Shown piece by piece: positions 33,470 to 42,201 of a stretch of 64,000 nucleotides of DNA (positions are counted from its first letter, which is position 1; each line of letters opens with the position of its first letter). The position numbers were made by a program, and so were the translations under genes. Where the stretch lies: assembly GCF_028282165.1 (NCBI RefSeq), contig NZ_JANQIM010000044.1, positions 1 to 64,000 on the forward strand, read 5' to 3'. The notes below the pieces were generated by a model. That model was not told the DNA's origin. It worked only from the letters and a program-made list of their open reading frames with translations, and ran no database searches. The stretch comes from Winogradskyella sp. (GTDB lineage: Bacteria; Bacteroidota; Bacteroidia; Flavobacteriales; Flavobacteriaceae).

Positions 33470-34555
33470 ATGAATAGAAAAAAGTTAAGAATAAACGGCC
33501 ATTCTCACCTTCTTCCTTATCCTGAGGAAATCCCAGACTTTATGAGAGATAAAGGTATTTTCTGGGTAGATAAGGATCGTAAATTTATGCTTCAAAAAGA
33601 TTGGAATCGTCCTATTACGGATTCCAGCTTCTTTTTAAATGAGAAGTTGGCGTGGATGGACCATTTTAAAATAGACCATGCTGTTGTATTAAACCTATCC
33701 CAACTTTATGGTAATGGTCTACGGCTTGAAGAAATGAAGCAAGCACTGCGATTTCAGAATGATTTTAATGCGCGTATACAACACAATCATCCAAGTAAGT
33801 TTACTTGTGGCTTTGTAGTGCATCCAGGTTTTGTTCGTGGAGCTTGTTGGGAAATTGAGCGTTGTGTAGAAGAATTAGGCCTACAATTGTTATGCTTGCC
33901 GACCCATTACATGGATACCATAGGGACTTGGCGTTGTATTTTTGACGAGGAAAACGAACCCATTTTTGAACTCGCGGACAAATACAATCTAGCGGTAGAA
34001 ATTCATCCCTACGATGGCGAGAAGTTTATAAAATTAGAAAATACCTCTTGGCGCTTCCATCTTATTTGGATGCTTGCCCAATGTGCAGATGCTTATCACT
34101 TTTTAACACTTAATGGCTACTATGAAAAGTATAAAAATATGCGTATTTGCTTTGCGCATGGCGGACAGTTGGCACAAATAAATCTCGGAAGACGTATCCA
34201 AGGCTTTGATGGACGACCAGATCTTTTTGAAGGCAAGAGGCATCCCAGAAAAGCTGTTGGTCATAAAAATATATTCTTCGATACTTTGGTTCACGACACG
34301 GGCTCTTTGGAATTGCTTATTAAAAATCAAGGCTGTAAACAAGTCTTAATGGGCTTGGATGATCCTTATCCCTTAGGAGAAATGGAAAGTGCTAGGCAAT
34401 CCTCATATCCAGGGAAAATTTTAGACTTAGCCATAGACCGAAACATTATTTCTGAGAAAGAACGCAATGCCATTTGGGAAGACAATGTCGTTCAATGGCT
34501 ATGTGGTGACGATGAACGGGCAAAAAAAGAGTTAATTACCCGGATTACTTCTTAA
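33470..34555 (+). CDS. 2-amino-3-carboxymuconate-6-semialdehyde decarboxylase
   Basis: The 361-residue amidohydrolase-fold enzyme decarboxylates ACMS to 2-aminomuconate semialdehyde, diverting it from spontaneous closure to quinolinate. The zinc site is complete: H11, H13 (NGHSH), H179 (VEIHPY), H230 (FAHGG) and D297 (MGLDDPYP), offset by only two or three residues from the Pseudomonas enzyme as I recall it. It is the last gene of the kynurenine operon and feeds the dehydrogenase encoded at 30431. Confidence 0.96.
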   Translation: MNRKKLRINGHSHLLPYPEEIPDFMRDKGIFWVDKDRKFMLQKDWNRPITDSSFFLNEKLAWMDHFKIDHAVVLNLSQLYGNGLRLEEMKQALRFQNDFNARIQHNHPSKFTCGFVVHPGFVRGACWEIERCVEELGLQLLCLPTHYMDTIGTWRCIFDEENEPIFELADKYNLAVEIHPYDGEKFIKLENTSWRFHLIWMLAQCADAYHFLTLNGYYEKYKNMRICFAHGGQLAQINLGRRIQGFDGRPDLFEGKRHPRKAVGHKNIFFDTLVHDTGSLELLIKNQGCKQVLMGLDDPYPLGEMESARQSSYPGKILDLAIDRNIISEKERNAIWEDNVVQWLCGDDERAKKELITRITS

Positions 34556-34559
34556 AGCC

Positions 34560-34588
34560 TTGATGTTAGATTTTTATATCTATATTTA
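34560..34588 (+). promoter_or_regulatory. Probable promoter of the 34616-35868 genes
   Basis: TTG at 34560-34562 and TATATTTA at 34581-34588 (seven of eight to TAnnTTTG) are 18 bases apart, 27 bases before the ATG at 34616. Confidence 0.4.
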
Positions 34589-34615
34589 GATTCTAAATCA
34601 TCAACTATTTATTTT

Positions 34616-34834
34616 ATGAGAAAAATTGGTTCTTACATAGCAATTATAGGTCTTGCATTAATATTGCTTCCTTTCATAGGCTTAACCATTAGATTCACAG
34701 ATTGGATCTACAATTGGGGAGAAGGCGTCGCTTGGGCCATAAAAATAGGTCTTGTAGTTGTAGGTGTGATCATGTTCTTTATGGGTAAACCATCCCAACA
34801 ACAACCTGCATCTGAAGAAGAGGCGGCAGAATAA
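34616..34834 (+). CDS. Small two-helix membrane protein
   Basis: The 72-residue product has two hydrophobic helices (about residues 7-26 and 41-59) joined by a loop with two tryptophans and ends in a Gln/Glu-rich tail (SQQQPASEEEAAE). I do not recognise the family. It is 25 bases upstream of the O-methyltransferase gene and probably co-transcribed. Confidence 0.7.
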   Translation: MRKIGSYIAIIGLALILLPFIGLTIRFTDWIYNWGEGVAWAIKIGLVVVGVIMFFMGKPSQQQPASEEEAAE

Positions 34835-34859
34835 TTTCATTCAATAATCTCATCAGAAT

Positions 34860-35501
34860 ATGTATTTCTTGCCAGAAGCCTTAGACAATTATATTATTGC
34901 CCATTCTGAGCAAGAGCCTGAGTTATTGCAACAATTAACTCGCGAAACTTATCAGAAAGTATTACAGCCTATTATGCTTAGTGGGCCTTACCAAGGAAGA
35001 GTACTAAGTATAATATCTAAGCTTATACGCCCTAAATCTATTTTAGAATTAGGAACTTTTACGGGTTATTCTACGCTTTGTTTGGCAGAAGGATTAACCA
35101 ATGACGGACAAATCCATACCATAGATATAAATGAAGAATTATATGATTTTCAAAGAAAATATTTTGATAAATCTGGTTTTGGATCTCAAATTATTCAACA
35201 TGTTGGCAATGCCTTGGATATCATTCCGACATTAGCCAAGACTTTCGACTTGGTTTTTATAGATGCCGACAAACCTAATTACAGTCATTATTTCCATCTC
35301 ACTATTGACAAGCTTAATCCAGGCGGTATCATCCTATCGGATAATGTTTTGTGGTACGGAAAAGTTATTGAACCAACGGAAGAAAAAGACATATCGACAA
35401 AAGCTGTTGTGGAATATAATACACTTTTAAAAAATGATGATAGGGTCGAAACTATCATTTTACCCATACGAGATGGATTGACTATTAGCAGAAAAAAATA
35501 A
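34860..35501 (+). CDS. Class I O-methyltransferase (catechol OMT-like)
   Basis: The 213-residue protein has the SAM motif LELGTFTGYSTLCLAEG, the acidic HTIDINEE, the metal-binding VFIDADKPNY and LSDNVLWYGKV, all features of the Mg2+-dependent O-methyltransferase family that acts on catechol-like substrates (YrrM/CCoAOMT group). The substrate is unknown; 3-hydroxy-aromatic metabolites from the nearby operon are an untested possibility. The NTF2-like gene starts one base after its stop. Confidence 0.9.
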   Translation: MYFLPEALDNYIIAHSEQEPELLQQLTRETYQKVLQPIMLSGPYQGRVLSIISKLIRPKSILELGTFTGYSTLCLAEGLTNDGQIHTIDINEELYDFQRKYFDKSGFGSQIIQHVGNALDIIPTLAKTFDLVFIDADKPNYSHYFHLTIDKLNPGGIILSDNVLWYGKVIEPTEEKDISTKAVVEYNTLLKNDDRVETIILPIRDGLTISRKK

Positions 35502-35502
35502 A

Positions 35503-35868
35503 ATGAACAGAAAAGATATTGCCAAAGAATTTTTACAATTAGCAGGAATGGGGCATGTTAAAGAAGCTTTTGACAATTTAGTTTCAAAAGACTTTATACA
35601 CCATAATCAATACTTTGAAGGTACGAGAGAAGCACTACAAAATGCTATGAGTGATGCCCACTTAACTGATCCTAATAAAAGTATTGAAGTAAAGAATATC
35701 TTTGAAGAAAATAATATTATTATTACTCATAGTTTAGTGCACAAGGCTACAATGGATATTGCTGTTGTGCATATTTTTAAGTTTAACGCAGACCATAAAA
35801 TAACTGAACTCTGGGATCTTGGTCAGGTTATCGAAAAAGATTCACCTAATAAAAATGGTCTGTTTTAA
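35503..35868 (+). CDS. SnoaL/NTF2-like protein
   Basis: The 121-residue protein has the cone-shaped NTF2/SnoaL pattern: an N-terminal helix (FLQLAGMGHVKEAFDNLV), a FIHHNQYFEGT segment near the pocket, and strands ending in VVHIFKFNADHKITELWDLGQ. Related small proteins occur as isomerases or orphan ligand binders. No catalytic assignment is possible. It follows the O-methyltransferase by one base. Confidence 0.8.
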   Translation: MNRKDIAKEFLQLAGMGHVKEAFDNLVSKDFIHHNQYFEGTREALQNAMSDAHLTDPNKSIEVKNIFEENNIIITHSLVHKATMDIAVVHIFKFNADHKITELWDLGQVIEKDSPNKNGLF

Positions 35869-35912
35869 TAAAAAATCGCTTTAAAAGGAAAGATTTAAGG
35901 ACAATATGAGTA

Positions 35913-36200
35913 TTACATCTTACGCTTAACCGAACCCGTAAAATCCTCTAAATCGTCTTTTACTTTATTAATTTCTTCTTGAATTTCTTTGGCAGCATCA
36001 GTGTCTATAAGGTTGCTTTCCTTAGCGCTTTTGGTTACTTCGTGCTTAATGTCGTTGGTAGCATCTTTCAAGGTTCGCATCCCTTTACCCAAACCTCTTG
36101 CTATTTCTGGTAATTTATCAGCACCGAATACCAATACTACGATAAATAGTATAAATACAATTTCGGTTCCACCTATAAAAAGAAATATTGGTTGCATCAC
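35913..36200 (-). CDS. tatA: Twin-arginine translocase subunit TatA
   Basis: The 95-residue protein has a short N-terminal membrane helix (EIVFILFIVVLVFG), the ADKLPEIARGLGKGMR hinge and amphipathic helix, and a charged C-terminal tail, as in TatA/TatB. With the FG hinge and 95 residues, TatA/E is more likely than TatB. It exports folded proteins; tatC is not in the window. It is monocistronic, the upstream minus-strand gene ending in a terminator. Confidence 0.9.
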   Translation of the reverse strand: MMQPIFLFIGGTEIVFILFIVVLVFGADKLPEIARGLGKGMRTLKDATNDIKHEVTKSAKESNLIDTDAAKEIQEEINKVKDDLEDFTGSVKRKM

Positions 36201-36224
36201 GTTGCAAATATAATCAGTTTCACT

Positions 36225-36252
36225 AAAAAAGCCGACTGATTAAAGCCGGCTT
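36225..36252 (-). terminator. Terminator after the M1 peptidase cluster
   Basis: On the minus strand AAGCCG (complement of 36247-36252) pairs with CGGCTT (complement of 36229-36234) and a U-run follows. It is 22 bases downstream of the M1 peptidase stop and upstream of tatA. Confidence 0.8.
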
Positions 36253-36273
36253 AATATTAACACTAATTAAAAA

Positions 36274-38574
36274 TTAGTTCTTGATTTTGTTTTTAAACTT
36301 ATCGAAATCGCTCTCTTTTACCTCTCTTGGCCATGCGTTATTAGATGTATCAATATCTGCTGTCTCCAGATCAGGATCTACTGTAATTGATACTATTTCC
36401 TTGTCACTGGCAATGGCTCTTCTTACCTCTTTGTCATTAAATCTCCATATTTGAGCAGGATAAGTAATTTTTTCTTTAGAACCGTCTTTGTATTCGTACT
36501 CAACGATTAAAGGCATTACTAAACCTCCAGGCTTATCAAAAGTTACCTGATAAAAGTATTTAGGCGACTTTTTCATGTTCTTTTGCTGCTCTGGTGTAAA
36601 ATTATCCATAATGTATTCTTTAACCGTAGGCATATCTTCCATAGCAACACTATTTTTTATAGCATCATCAAAACCTTCTTCACCTTCACCAACAAAGTAT
36701 ACCAAAGCGTTTGGATCAATATTATAACGCTCGGCTATCTGCTTACCTTTAGTATTAGGATTATTGGTTACTGCATATTTCTTTACTTCCTTAATACCAA
36801 TATCTGTATAATCCGTGGTATAGAACCACCCTCTCCAAAACCAATCTAAATCAACTGCAGACGCATCTTCCATAGTACGGAAAAAATCTTCGGGTGTAGG
36901 GTGTTTAAACATCCAACGATTTGCATATTCTCTAAAGGAATAATCAAAAAGTTCGCGTCCCATAATGGTTTCTCTTAGGATATTAAGGCCTGTCGCTGGT
37001 TTGCTGTAAGCATTGCTGCCAAATTGGTAGGTATTAAGACCTTTGGTCATAATTGGCGCAATGTAATCTTGATCGCCTCCCATATATCTCACGATATTCT
37101 TAGCTGGCCCCCTACGAGATGGGTATTTATCCTGTCCGGGAGATAATGCACTTGGATACCACTCACCAAAATCCTGTTCGGCTACATATTGCACAAATGT
37201 GTTCAATCCTTCATCCATCCAAGTCCATTGACGTTCGTCACTATTTACAATCATAGGAAAGAAGTTATGACCAACTTCATGTATTATTACGCTTATCATT
37301 CCATACTTAACTCTATCTGAGTAATTACCGTCTTTATCTGGTCTTCCATAGTTCCAACAAATCATTGGGTATTCCATTCCTTGATTTTTGGCATGAACCG
37401 AAATTGCTTTATGGTAAGGGTAATTGAACGTCATACGAGAGTATGATTTTAACGTACTGGCAACGGCCTTTGTTGACCATTCTTCCCATAGGGGGTTCCC
37501 TTCTTTCGGATATAAGGAAACTGCCATTACATCTTTATCACCAATTTTAACAGCCATCATATCCAAAATAAACTTTCTAGATGTAGCAAAACCAAAATCT
37601 CTTACCATTTTAGCCGATAACTTCCATGTCTTTGTTTTTTTGCTTTTTGACTTCTCAGCTTTTTCAGCTTCTTCTTGAGTTACAATCATCACAGGCTCAT
37701 CATATGACTTTTTTGCCTTTTTGTAACGCTTCATCATTTCTTTAGAAAAAACCTCTTCTCTATTTGTTAACACCCCTGTACCATCTAAAATGTGATCTGC
37801 AGGTACGGTAATATTTACGTCAAAATTTCCAAACGGTAAAGCAAACTCATCTCTTCCCCAAAACTGAGAATTTTGCCAGCCTTCAACATCATTATAAACT
37901 GCCATTCTCGGATAGAATTGTGCAATAACATAAGCTCTATTATCATCTTCAGAAAAATACTCATATCCAGACCTTCCTCTTTGATTTACGTGATCGTTAA
38001 TATTGTACCACCACTTTATTTTAAATGAGAATTGATCTCCGGTCTTCATCGGCTTAGGTAGCTCTACACGCATCATGGTACGATTTATGGCATGCTTTAA
38101 GTCTTTTCCGTTTACATCCTTTACATGCTCTATATTAAATCCACCATCAAAGCGTTCTCTTAGATACGTTTTTGCGGCAGTTGAAGGAAAATTAGCTGGA
38201 CTAATATCAGAACTATTTATCAATGGTGTTTTAGAATCCTTTGCACGCATATTCTGATCTAGCTGAACCCAAAGATAAGTCAGCACATCTGGTGAATTAT
38301 TAGTATATGTTATCGTTTCATCTCCGTATAATCTAGCATTTACATCGTCAATTTCGATGTTCATTTTATAATCTGCTTGTTGCTGGTAGTATTCTGGACC
38401 CGGTGCTCCAGAACCTGTTCTAAACATATTTGGTGTAGCAAATTCGTCATATAACTGCTTGAATTTATTTTCATTGGTATGCCCAGGCTTACGTTCTGGC
38501 TTTATTTCATTTTGTGCGAAAGCTGTAGTAGAAATAAATAGGAAAGTGTAAAAGAAATACTTTAAAGTCTTCAT
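36274..38574 (-). CDS. Exported M1-family metallopeptidase
   Basis: The 766-residue protein has a signal peptide (MKTLKYFFYTFLFISTTAFAQ) and an M1 gluzincin site: H432-E-V-G-H436 with the third zinc ligand E455 (HEXXH-x18-E). The exopeptidase GxMEN motif appears as G-M-E-Y-P (NQGMEYPM), a variant. It probably trims peptides in the periplasm or at the surface. It is the last gene of a minus-strand cluster with a DUF6702 protein and two paralogous exported proteins. Confidence 0.9.
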   Translation of the reverse strand: MKTLKYFFYTFLFISTTAFAQNEIKPERKPGHTNENKFKQLYDEFATPNMFRTGSGAPGPEYYQQQADYKMNIEIDDVNARLYGDETITYTNNSPDVLTYLWVQLDQNMRAKDSKTPLINSSDISPANFPSTAAKTYLRERFDGGFNIEHVKDVNGKDLKHAINRTMMRVELPKPMKTGDQFSFKIKWWYNINDHVNQRGRSGYEYFSEDDNRAYVIAQFYPRMAVYNDVEGWQNSQFWGRDEFALPFGNFDVNITVPADHILDGTGVLTNREEVFSKEMMKRYKKAKKSYDEPVMIVTQEEAEKAEKSKSKKTKTWKLSAKMVRDFGFATSRKFILDMMAVKIGDKDVMAVSLYPKEGNPLWEEWSTKAVASTLKSYSRMTFNYPYHKAISVHAKNQGMEYPMICWNYGRPDKDGNYSDRVKYGMISVIIHEVGHNFFPMIVNSDERQWTWMDEGLNTFVQYVAEQDFGEWYPSALSPGQDKYPSRRGPAKNIVRYMGGDQDYIAPIMTKGLNTYQFGSNAYSKPATGLNILRETIMGRELFDYSFREYANRWMFKHPTPEDFFRTMEDASAVDLDWFWRGWFYTTDYTDIGIKEVKKYAVTNNPNTKGKQIAERYNIDPNALVYFVGEGEEGFDDAIKNSVAMEDMPTVKEYIMDNFTPEQQKNMKKSPKYFYQVTFDKPGGLVMPLIVEYEYKDGSKEKITYPAQIWRFNDKEVRRAIASDKEIVSITVDPDLETADIDTSNNAWPREVKESDFDKFKNKIKN

Positions 38575-38637
38575 TTTGCGATAGAAATTTTTAAAATGTG
38601 GTCGAAAATAGCCAATTTCTATGGCTTCAACAGATTT

Positions 38638-39141
38638 TTAGTTAAAGTTTAACATGCATTCCTCATTGCCCATTATCAAAAGAAAACTCTTGTTCTTATT
38701 TTTCATCTTAATCCTTACTATATTTTGCTGTTGATTAAAAACGTCGAATAAAATTTTATTTGTTAATTTTATGGATTCCACATTGGGTACATTACTTATC
38801 TCTAAGTAGCAATACGCTATATCCTCTTTATATTCTTTTCCTAAAAAATTAAACCGTTCAATTTTATCGTTGATACTAATATTTAATTTATCAGATAAAT
38901 AGCGTTGCAAATAGTCATCAACCATCATGGAATCACTATCAGGATCTAGTGTAATTGTTTCGTCATACCGTTTACGCAATAGTTCTTCCAAATCATCAAT
39001 AAAAATTTGACTAATAATCTGAACGGATTTGTCTTTTTCTGAATAGCCTATTTGTGTTACGCTCACATAATACTCGTGTTTCTTATTATATGACACTAAC
39101 AATAAGGAAACCAAAACAATAAGGATTAGTTTAGACTTCAT
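38638..39141 (-). CDS. DUF6702 family exported protein
   Basis: The 167-residue protein has a signal peptide and then the DUF6702 pattern (HEYYVSVTQIGYSEKDKSVQIISQIFIDDLEELLRK, shown here only as a recognisable block: residues 22-57). No catalytic residues are known. In flavobacteria this family commonly accompanies an M1 peptidase gene, as here (63-base gap), which hints at a shared secretion or processing role, but this is inference. Confidence 0.8.
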   Translation of the reverse strand: MKSKLILIVLVSLLLVSYNKKHEYYVSVTQIGYSEKDKSVQIISQIFIDDLEELLRKRYDETITLDPDSDSMMVDDYLQRYLSDKLNISINDKIERFNFLGKEYKEDIAYCYLEISNVPNVESIKLTNKILFDVFNQQQNIVRIKMKNKNKSFLLIMGNEECMLNFN

Positions 39142-39186
39142 GCTTTCAACTCAGTTTTTTCTCTTTAACCAAAAAGTATTCCAAAA

Positions 39187-39999
39187 TTAATCATTATCAT
39201 TTAACTCCCTATTTTGACGATAAACTATTAGCTTTTGTTGCAAATACTCTAAGAGCTTTATTTCGTTATTTTCTTCGCATAAAGTCAAAAAGTTTTCATC
39301 TTCTTGAGAGAACAAAAAATATTCATTTCTTAGGTTTTTTGCCAAAGTATCTTTCTCAAAAATTATGGATTCGTAATTCGATCGCAGTCTATTGATACAT
39401 TTATCCCTATCGTCTAATTCTACAATGGTTTTTAGCTTCTTTGTTCTTCCACTTATTTTGTTTAAGAGTTTATGGAAATTGACCCCAAGGCCTCCTCCAA
39501 ATGGGCCTCCCATAATTGATCCCCAAGAACCGCCATCGGCATCATGTAACTTACGTTCATTCTGTGTTAGTGGCAATTTTGTATTTCCTGGAATACCCAA
39601 GTCGTAAAAATTAATATCGGTTTTGGCATCGGAGTTCTCAATATCAGATTGTAAACTACCCGTTAATATATTACCTACTATAACTTTATCTAGGGCATTA
39701 ATTTTTTCTACGAGTAGAATTGATATTGCTTCTTCATCTTCATTGGACTGTGTAACAACGACCTCTTTATTTTCATATTTTAGACTTGAAACGAACAGTG
39801 TATCTTGTGCCTTAGCAAGAATAATGAAGCTTCCATCTTCGGAAGAGATAGCAAATTTAGAGGCTGTTTTATTCAAAATATGAATACCCTCTACCTCATC
39901 GCTTGCGATGAGCTGGCCTTTAATTTCTTTTCGTTGGGCTTGTAATATAAAAATCGAAAACAGAGCAACAAGACCACAAATTAGATTAGTCGTCTTCAC
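39187..39999 (-). CDS. Exported protein with CarboxypepD_reg-like N-terminal domain (paralogue B)
   Basis: The 270-residue protein has a signal peptide (MKTTNLICGLVALFSIFILQAQ) and a beta-sandwich N-terminal domain of the carboxypeptidase-regulatory-like type (IKGQLIASDEVEGIHILN, DGSFIILAKAQDTLFVSS). A 150-residue unassigned C-terminal part follows. It shares layout and motifs (INALDKVIV, L-x-TG-x-L-x-x-D-I-E-N) with the protein encoded just upstream, so the two are tandem duplicates. The start codon overlaps the upstream gene by 14 bases. Confidence 0.78.
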   Translation of the reverse strand: MKTTNLICGLVALFSIFILQAQRKEIKGQLIASDEVEGIHILNKTASKFAISSEDGSFIILAKAQDTLFVSSLKYENKEVVVTQSNEDEEAISILLVEKINALDKVIVGNILTGSLQSDIENSDAKTDINFYDLGIPGNTKLPLTQNERKLHDADGGSWGSIMGGPFGGGLGVNFHKLLNKISGRTKKLKTIVELDDRDKCINRLRSNYESIIFEKDTLAKNLRNEYFLFSQEDENFLTLCEENNEIKLLEYLQQKLIVYRQNRELNDND

Positions 40000-40804
40000 T
40001 TTTGGTTTTCAAAAAAGATTTACTTAGCTGTGTAATACGCTCTAAAAACTGAAGCTCTTTGTCTTTATCTAATAATTTAGCATCAATACCTTCTTCCTCA
40101 ACATAATCGATAAATGCCTCAACTTGTTCTAGAGGAATATTAAAATTGGTATTTATATAATTGACACTGTATTTATCCAAAGCTTCTTTAAAGGGTGTTT
40201 TATTTATGGCTTTTTCTCCATTTGTTTTGGAATCACCGGTATCTACATCTACAACTTGGCTAACTATAAAACCAGCTAGATTGACGATGTTAAGCATATT
40301 CTCTACACGAGGATTGTTTTCATTAAAAGCTACATTTTCTGCTCTCGTTTTGAAATCGGCAGAAAATTCAAAATCCTCAATATGGTCTAAGCCAAAATAA
40401 ACATAATCCAAACTCACGTTATAAGTCCTTACATTCTCTAAATCTGCATTGATATTCCCCGTTAATCCAAAAGGCAATAATACCACTTCATCTAGCTTAT
40501 TAACCTCTTCTACTAGTATAACCGTTAGTTTCTTTGACTTTAATACATCTTCGGTAATGGTTATTTTAAAATCCTTGAATTGAAGTGCCCTAAATTCTAT
40601 GATATCGTTGAGTGCTACTTCTATTTCAAAATCTCCATTTTCATCGGTAACAGTACCTTTATTAGAGGATGTATTATAAACCGTTACGCCTTCTTTATCT
40701 TCAGAAGAAACGGCTATTCTCCCATTTATTGTAACTCTTTCCACCTCTTGTCCATAAATAGAAATGGTCAAAAAGGAACAAATTATAAATATAAAGTTTC
40801 TCAT
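39986..40804 (-). CDS. Exported protein with CarboxypepD_reg-like N-terminal domain (paralogue A)
   Basis: The 272-residue protein has a signal peptide (MRNFIFIICSFLTISIYGQ) and a CarboxypepD_reg-like domain (VTINGRIAVSSEDKEGVTVYN, DENGDFEIEVALNDIIEFRALQ; each under 25 residues and separated). The segment NKLDEVVLLPFGLTGNINADLENV matches the equivalent of paralogue B. Such domains in TonB-dependent receptors resemble their N-terminal extension, but no receptor barrel is present. It is the first gene of the four-gene cluster ending with the M1 peptidase. Confidence 0.78.
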   Translation of the reverse strand: MRNFIFIICSFLTISIYGQEVERVTINGRIAVSSEDKEGVTVYNTSSNKGTVTDENGDFEIEVALNDIIEFRALQFKDFKITITEDVLKSKKLTVILVEEVNKLDEVVLLPFGLTGNINADLENVRTYNVSLDYVYFGLDHIEDFEFSADFKTRAENVAFNENNPRVENMLNIVNLAGFIVSQVVDVDTGDSKTNGEKAINKTPFKEALDKYSVNYINTNFNIPLEQVEAFIDYVEEEGIDAKLLDKDKELQFLERITQLSKSFLKTKSEDD

Positions 40805-40953
40805 ATTGGTCTTATAGTTCTATAAATTTCGTTGATATTCTCCACTTCTCATAAAAATCTGCTGATAAATCTTTGTTAAATAGTTATTCACTTTAAGCCT
40901 AGTTATTGTAAAAGATAACATTTACTTTTACAAAACATTATATGATTTAAAAG

Positions 40954-41661
40954 ATGAGATCGATAATAATTGCAAGTACCTCAACAATCCATGGTAGTGA
41001 ACCTCTTGAATATCTTTTAGATGAGCTAAAGATTCATTTTAAATCGGCTAGTAAAATATTGTTTATCCCTTATGCTAGGCCCGGTGGTATATCTCATGAA
41101 GACTACACGAAAAATATTACCAAAGCTTTTAATAAGATTGAAAAATCTGTAATAGGACTCCATGAATTTAATAACCCAAAAGAAGCTATAAAAAATGCCC
41201 AAGCCATCTTTACTGGTGGCGGAAATACCTTTGTCCTTGTTAATCAATTATATAAGAATGATGTTTTGACCGCTATTAAAGATGCTGTTAATAGTGGAAC
41301 TCCTTATTTAGGTACGAGTGCTGGAAGTAATATTTGTGGCCTAACGATGAGCACCACCAACGATATGCCTATTGTATATCCACCCAGCTTTCAAACACTT
41401 GGTTTAGTACCTTTTAACATCAACCCCCATTATCTAGATCCTAATCCAGATAGTACTCATATGGGAGAAACCCGAGAAACACGTATCAAAGAATTTCATG
41501 CTTTTAACACGCAACCCGTAGTTGGTCTCAGAGAAGGGAGTTGGATAGATGTAAAAGGCAAACAGCTAACCCTTAAAGGCAATCTGGATGCTAGAGTGTT
41601 TGAATATGGTAAAACGCCATATGAAATAAAACCTAACTCTGATCTATCCTCATTAAATTAA
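40954..41661 (+). CDS. pepE: Dipeptidase E (alpha-aspartyl dipeptidase, family S51)
   Basis: The 235-residue enzyme hydrolyses dipeptides with N-terminal aspartate. The catalytic triad is visible as S122 in GTSAGSN, D137 in NDMPIV and H159 in NPHYLD, each offset by two from the Ser120-Asp135-His157 of Salmonella PepE. The FTGGGNTF oxyanion-loop motif is also present. The length matches the family. It is convergent with the GNAT gene, overlapping by 4 bases. Confidence 0.94.
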   Translation: MRSIIIASTSTIHGSEPLEYLLDELKIHFKSASKILFIPYARPGGISHEDYTKNITKAFNKIEKSVIGLHEFNNPKEAIKNAQAIFTGGGNTFVLVNQLYKNDVLTAIKDAVNSGTPYLGTSAGSNICGLTMSTTNDMPIVYPPSFQTLGLVPFNINPHYLDPNPDSTHMGETRETRIKEFHAFNTQPVVGLREGSWIDVKGKQLTLKGNLDARVFEYGKTPYEIKPNSDLSSLN

Positions 41662-42089
41662 AGCCGCTTTAAAAAGTGATAGCCCAAGATTTCGTAGCCT
41701 TCGTTATAATAAAACTTGTGTGAAGGATAATTCTGTACGTAGGTATTAAGCTCCATGGACTGATAACCTTTCCTTTTTACATAAGTAGTAATCCAATCCA
41801 TAAATTGCTTGCCCAACCCTTTACTTCTATACTCTGGCTTTATATAAACATGATCTAATTCTACGGACTTTCCTATATAGTGTCTTGTGCAAAACCAAAG
41901 CCCTGTAACACCTATTACTTCATCACCATCGAGAATAACGGCACATTCGTAATTTTGTTGACCCATTTCATCAAAGCGTAATTTTAAGACTGCTCTGCTC
42001 ACTCTATGCTCGTTTAATTCATAAACTAAAGGAATTATTATATCTAAGCTGCTATTAGGAATTATTTTGAATTGATAGCTCATTACCAC
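41658..42089 (-). CDS. GNAT-family N-acetyltransferase
   Basis: The 143-residue protein has the GNAT acetyl-CoA pyrophosphate loop YRSKGLGKQFMDW and the following strand SMELNTYVQNYPSHKFYYNEGY typical of motif B. The acceptor substrate cannot be told. It is a single gene whose stop overlaps that of pepE. Confidence 0.88.
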   Translation of the reverse strand: MVMSYQFKIIPNSSLDIIIPLVYELNEHRVSRAVLKLRFDEMGQQNYECAVILDGDEVIGVTGLWFCTRHYIGKSVELDHVYIKPEYRSKGLGKQFMDWITTYVKRKGYQSMELNTYVQNYPSHKFYYNEGYEILGYHFLKRL

Positions 42090-42201
42090 TACTTTTTGTT
42101 TTTATAAAAATAAAACATTAAAGTTTTGACAGCAAAACCGATGACTTTTCAAGAAAAATTGTGTCAAACTTTTGTACATTTAACATACTAAGACAATCAT
42201 C

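Noticed and set aside
26487-34555. CRISPR array formed by the recurring 20-base palindromes
   Set aside because: Copies are single, separated by whole genes, variable in sequence and lack regular spacers or cas genes.
36274-40804. TonB-dependent receptor or SusCD-like uptake locus
   Set aside because: The CarboxypepD_reg-like domains are not followed by a plug or beta-barrel and no SusD-like protein is present.
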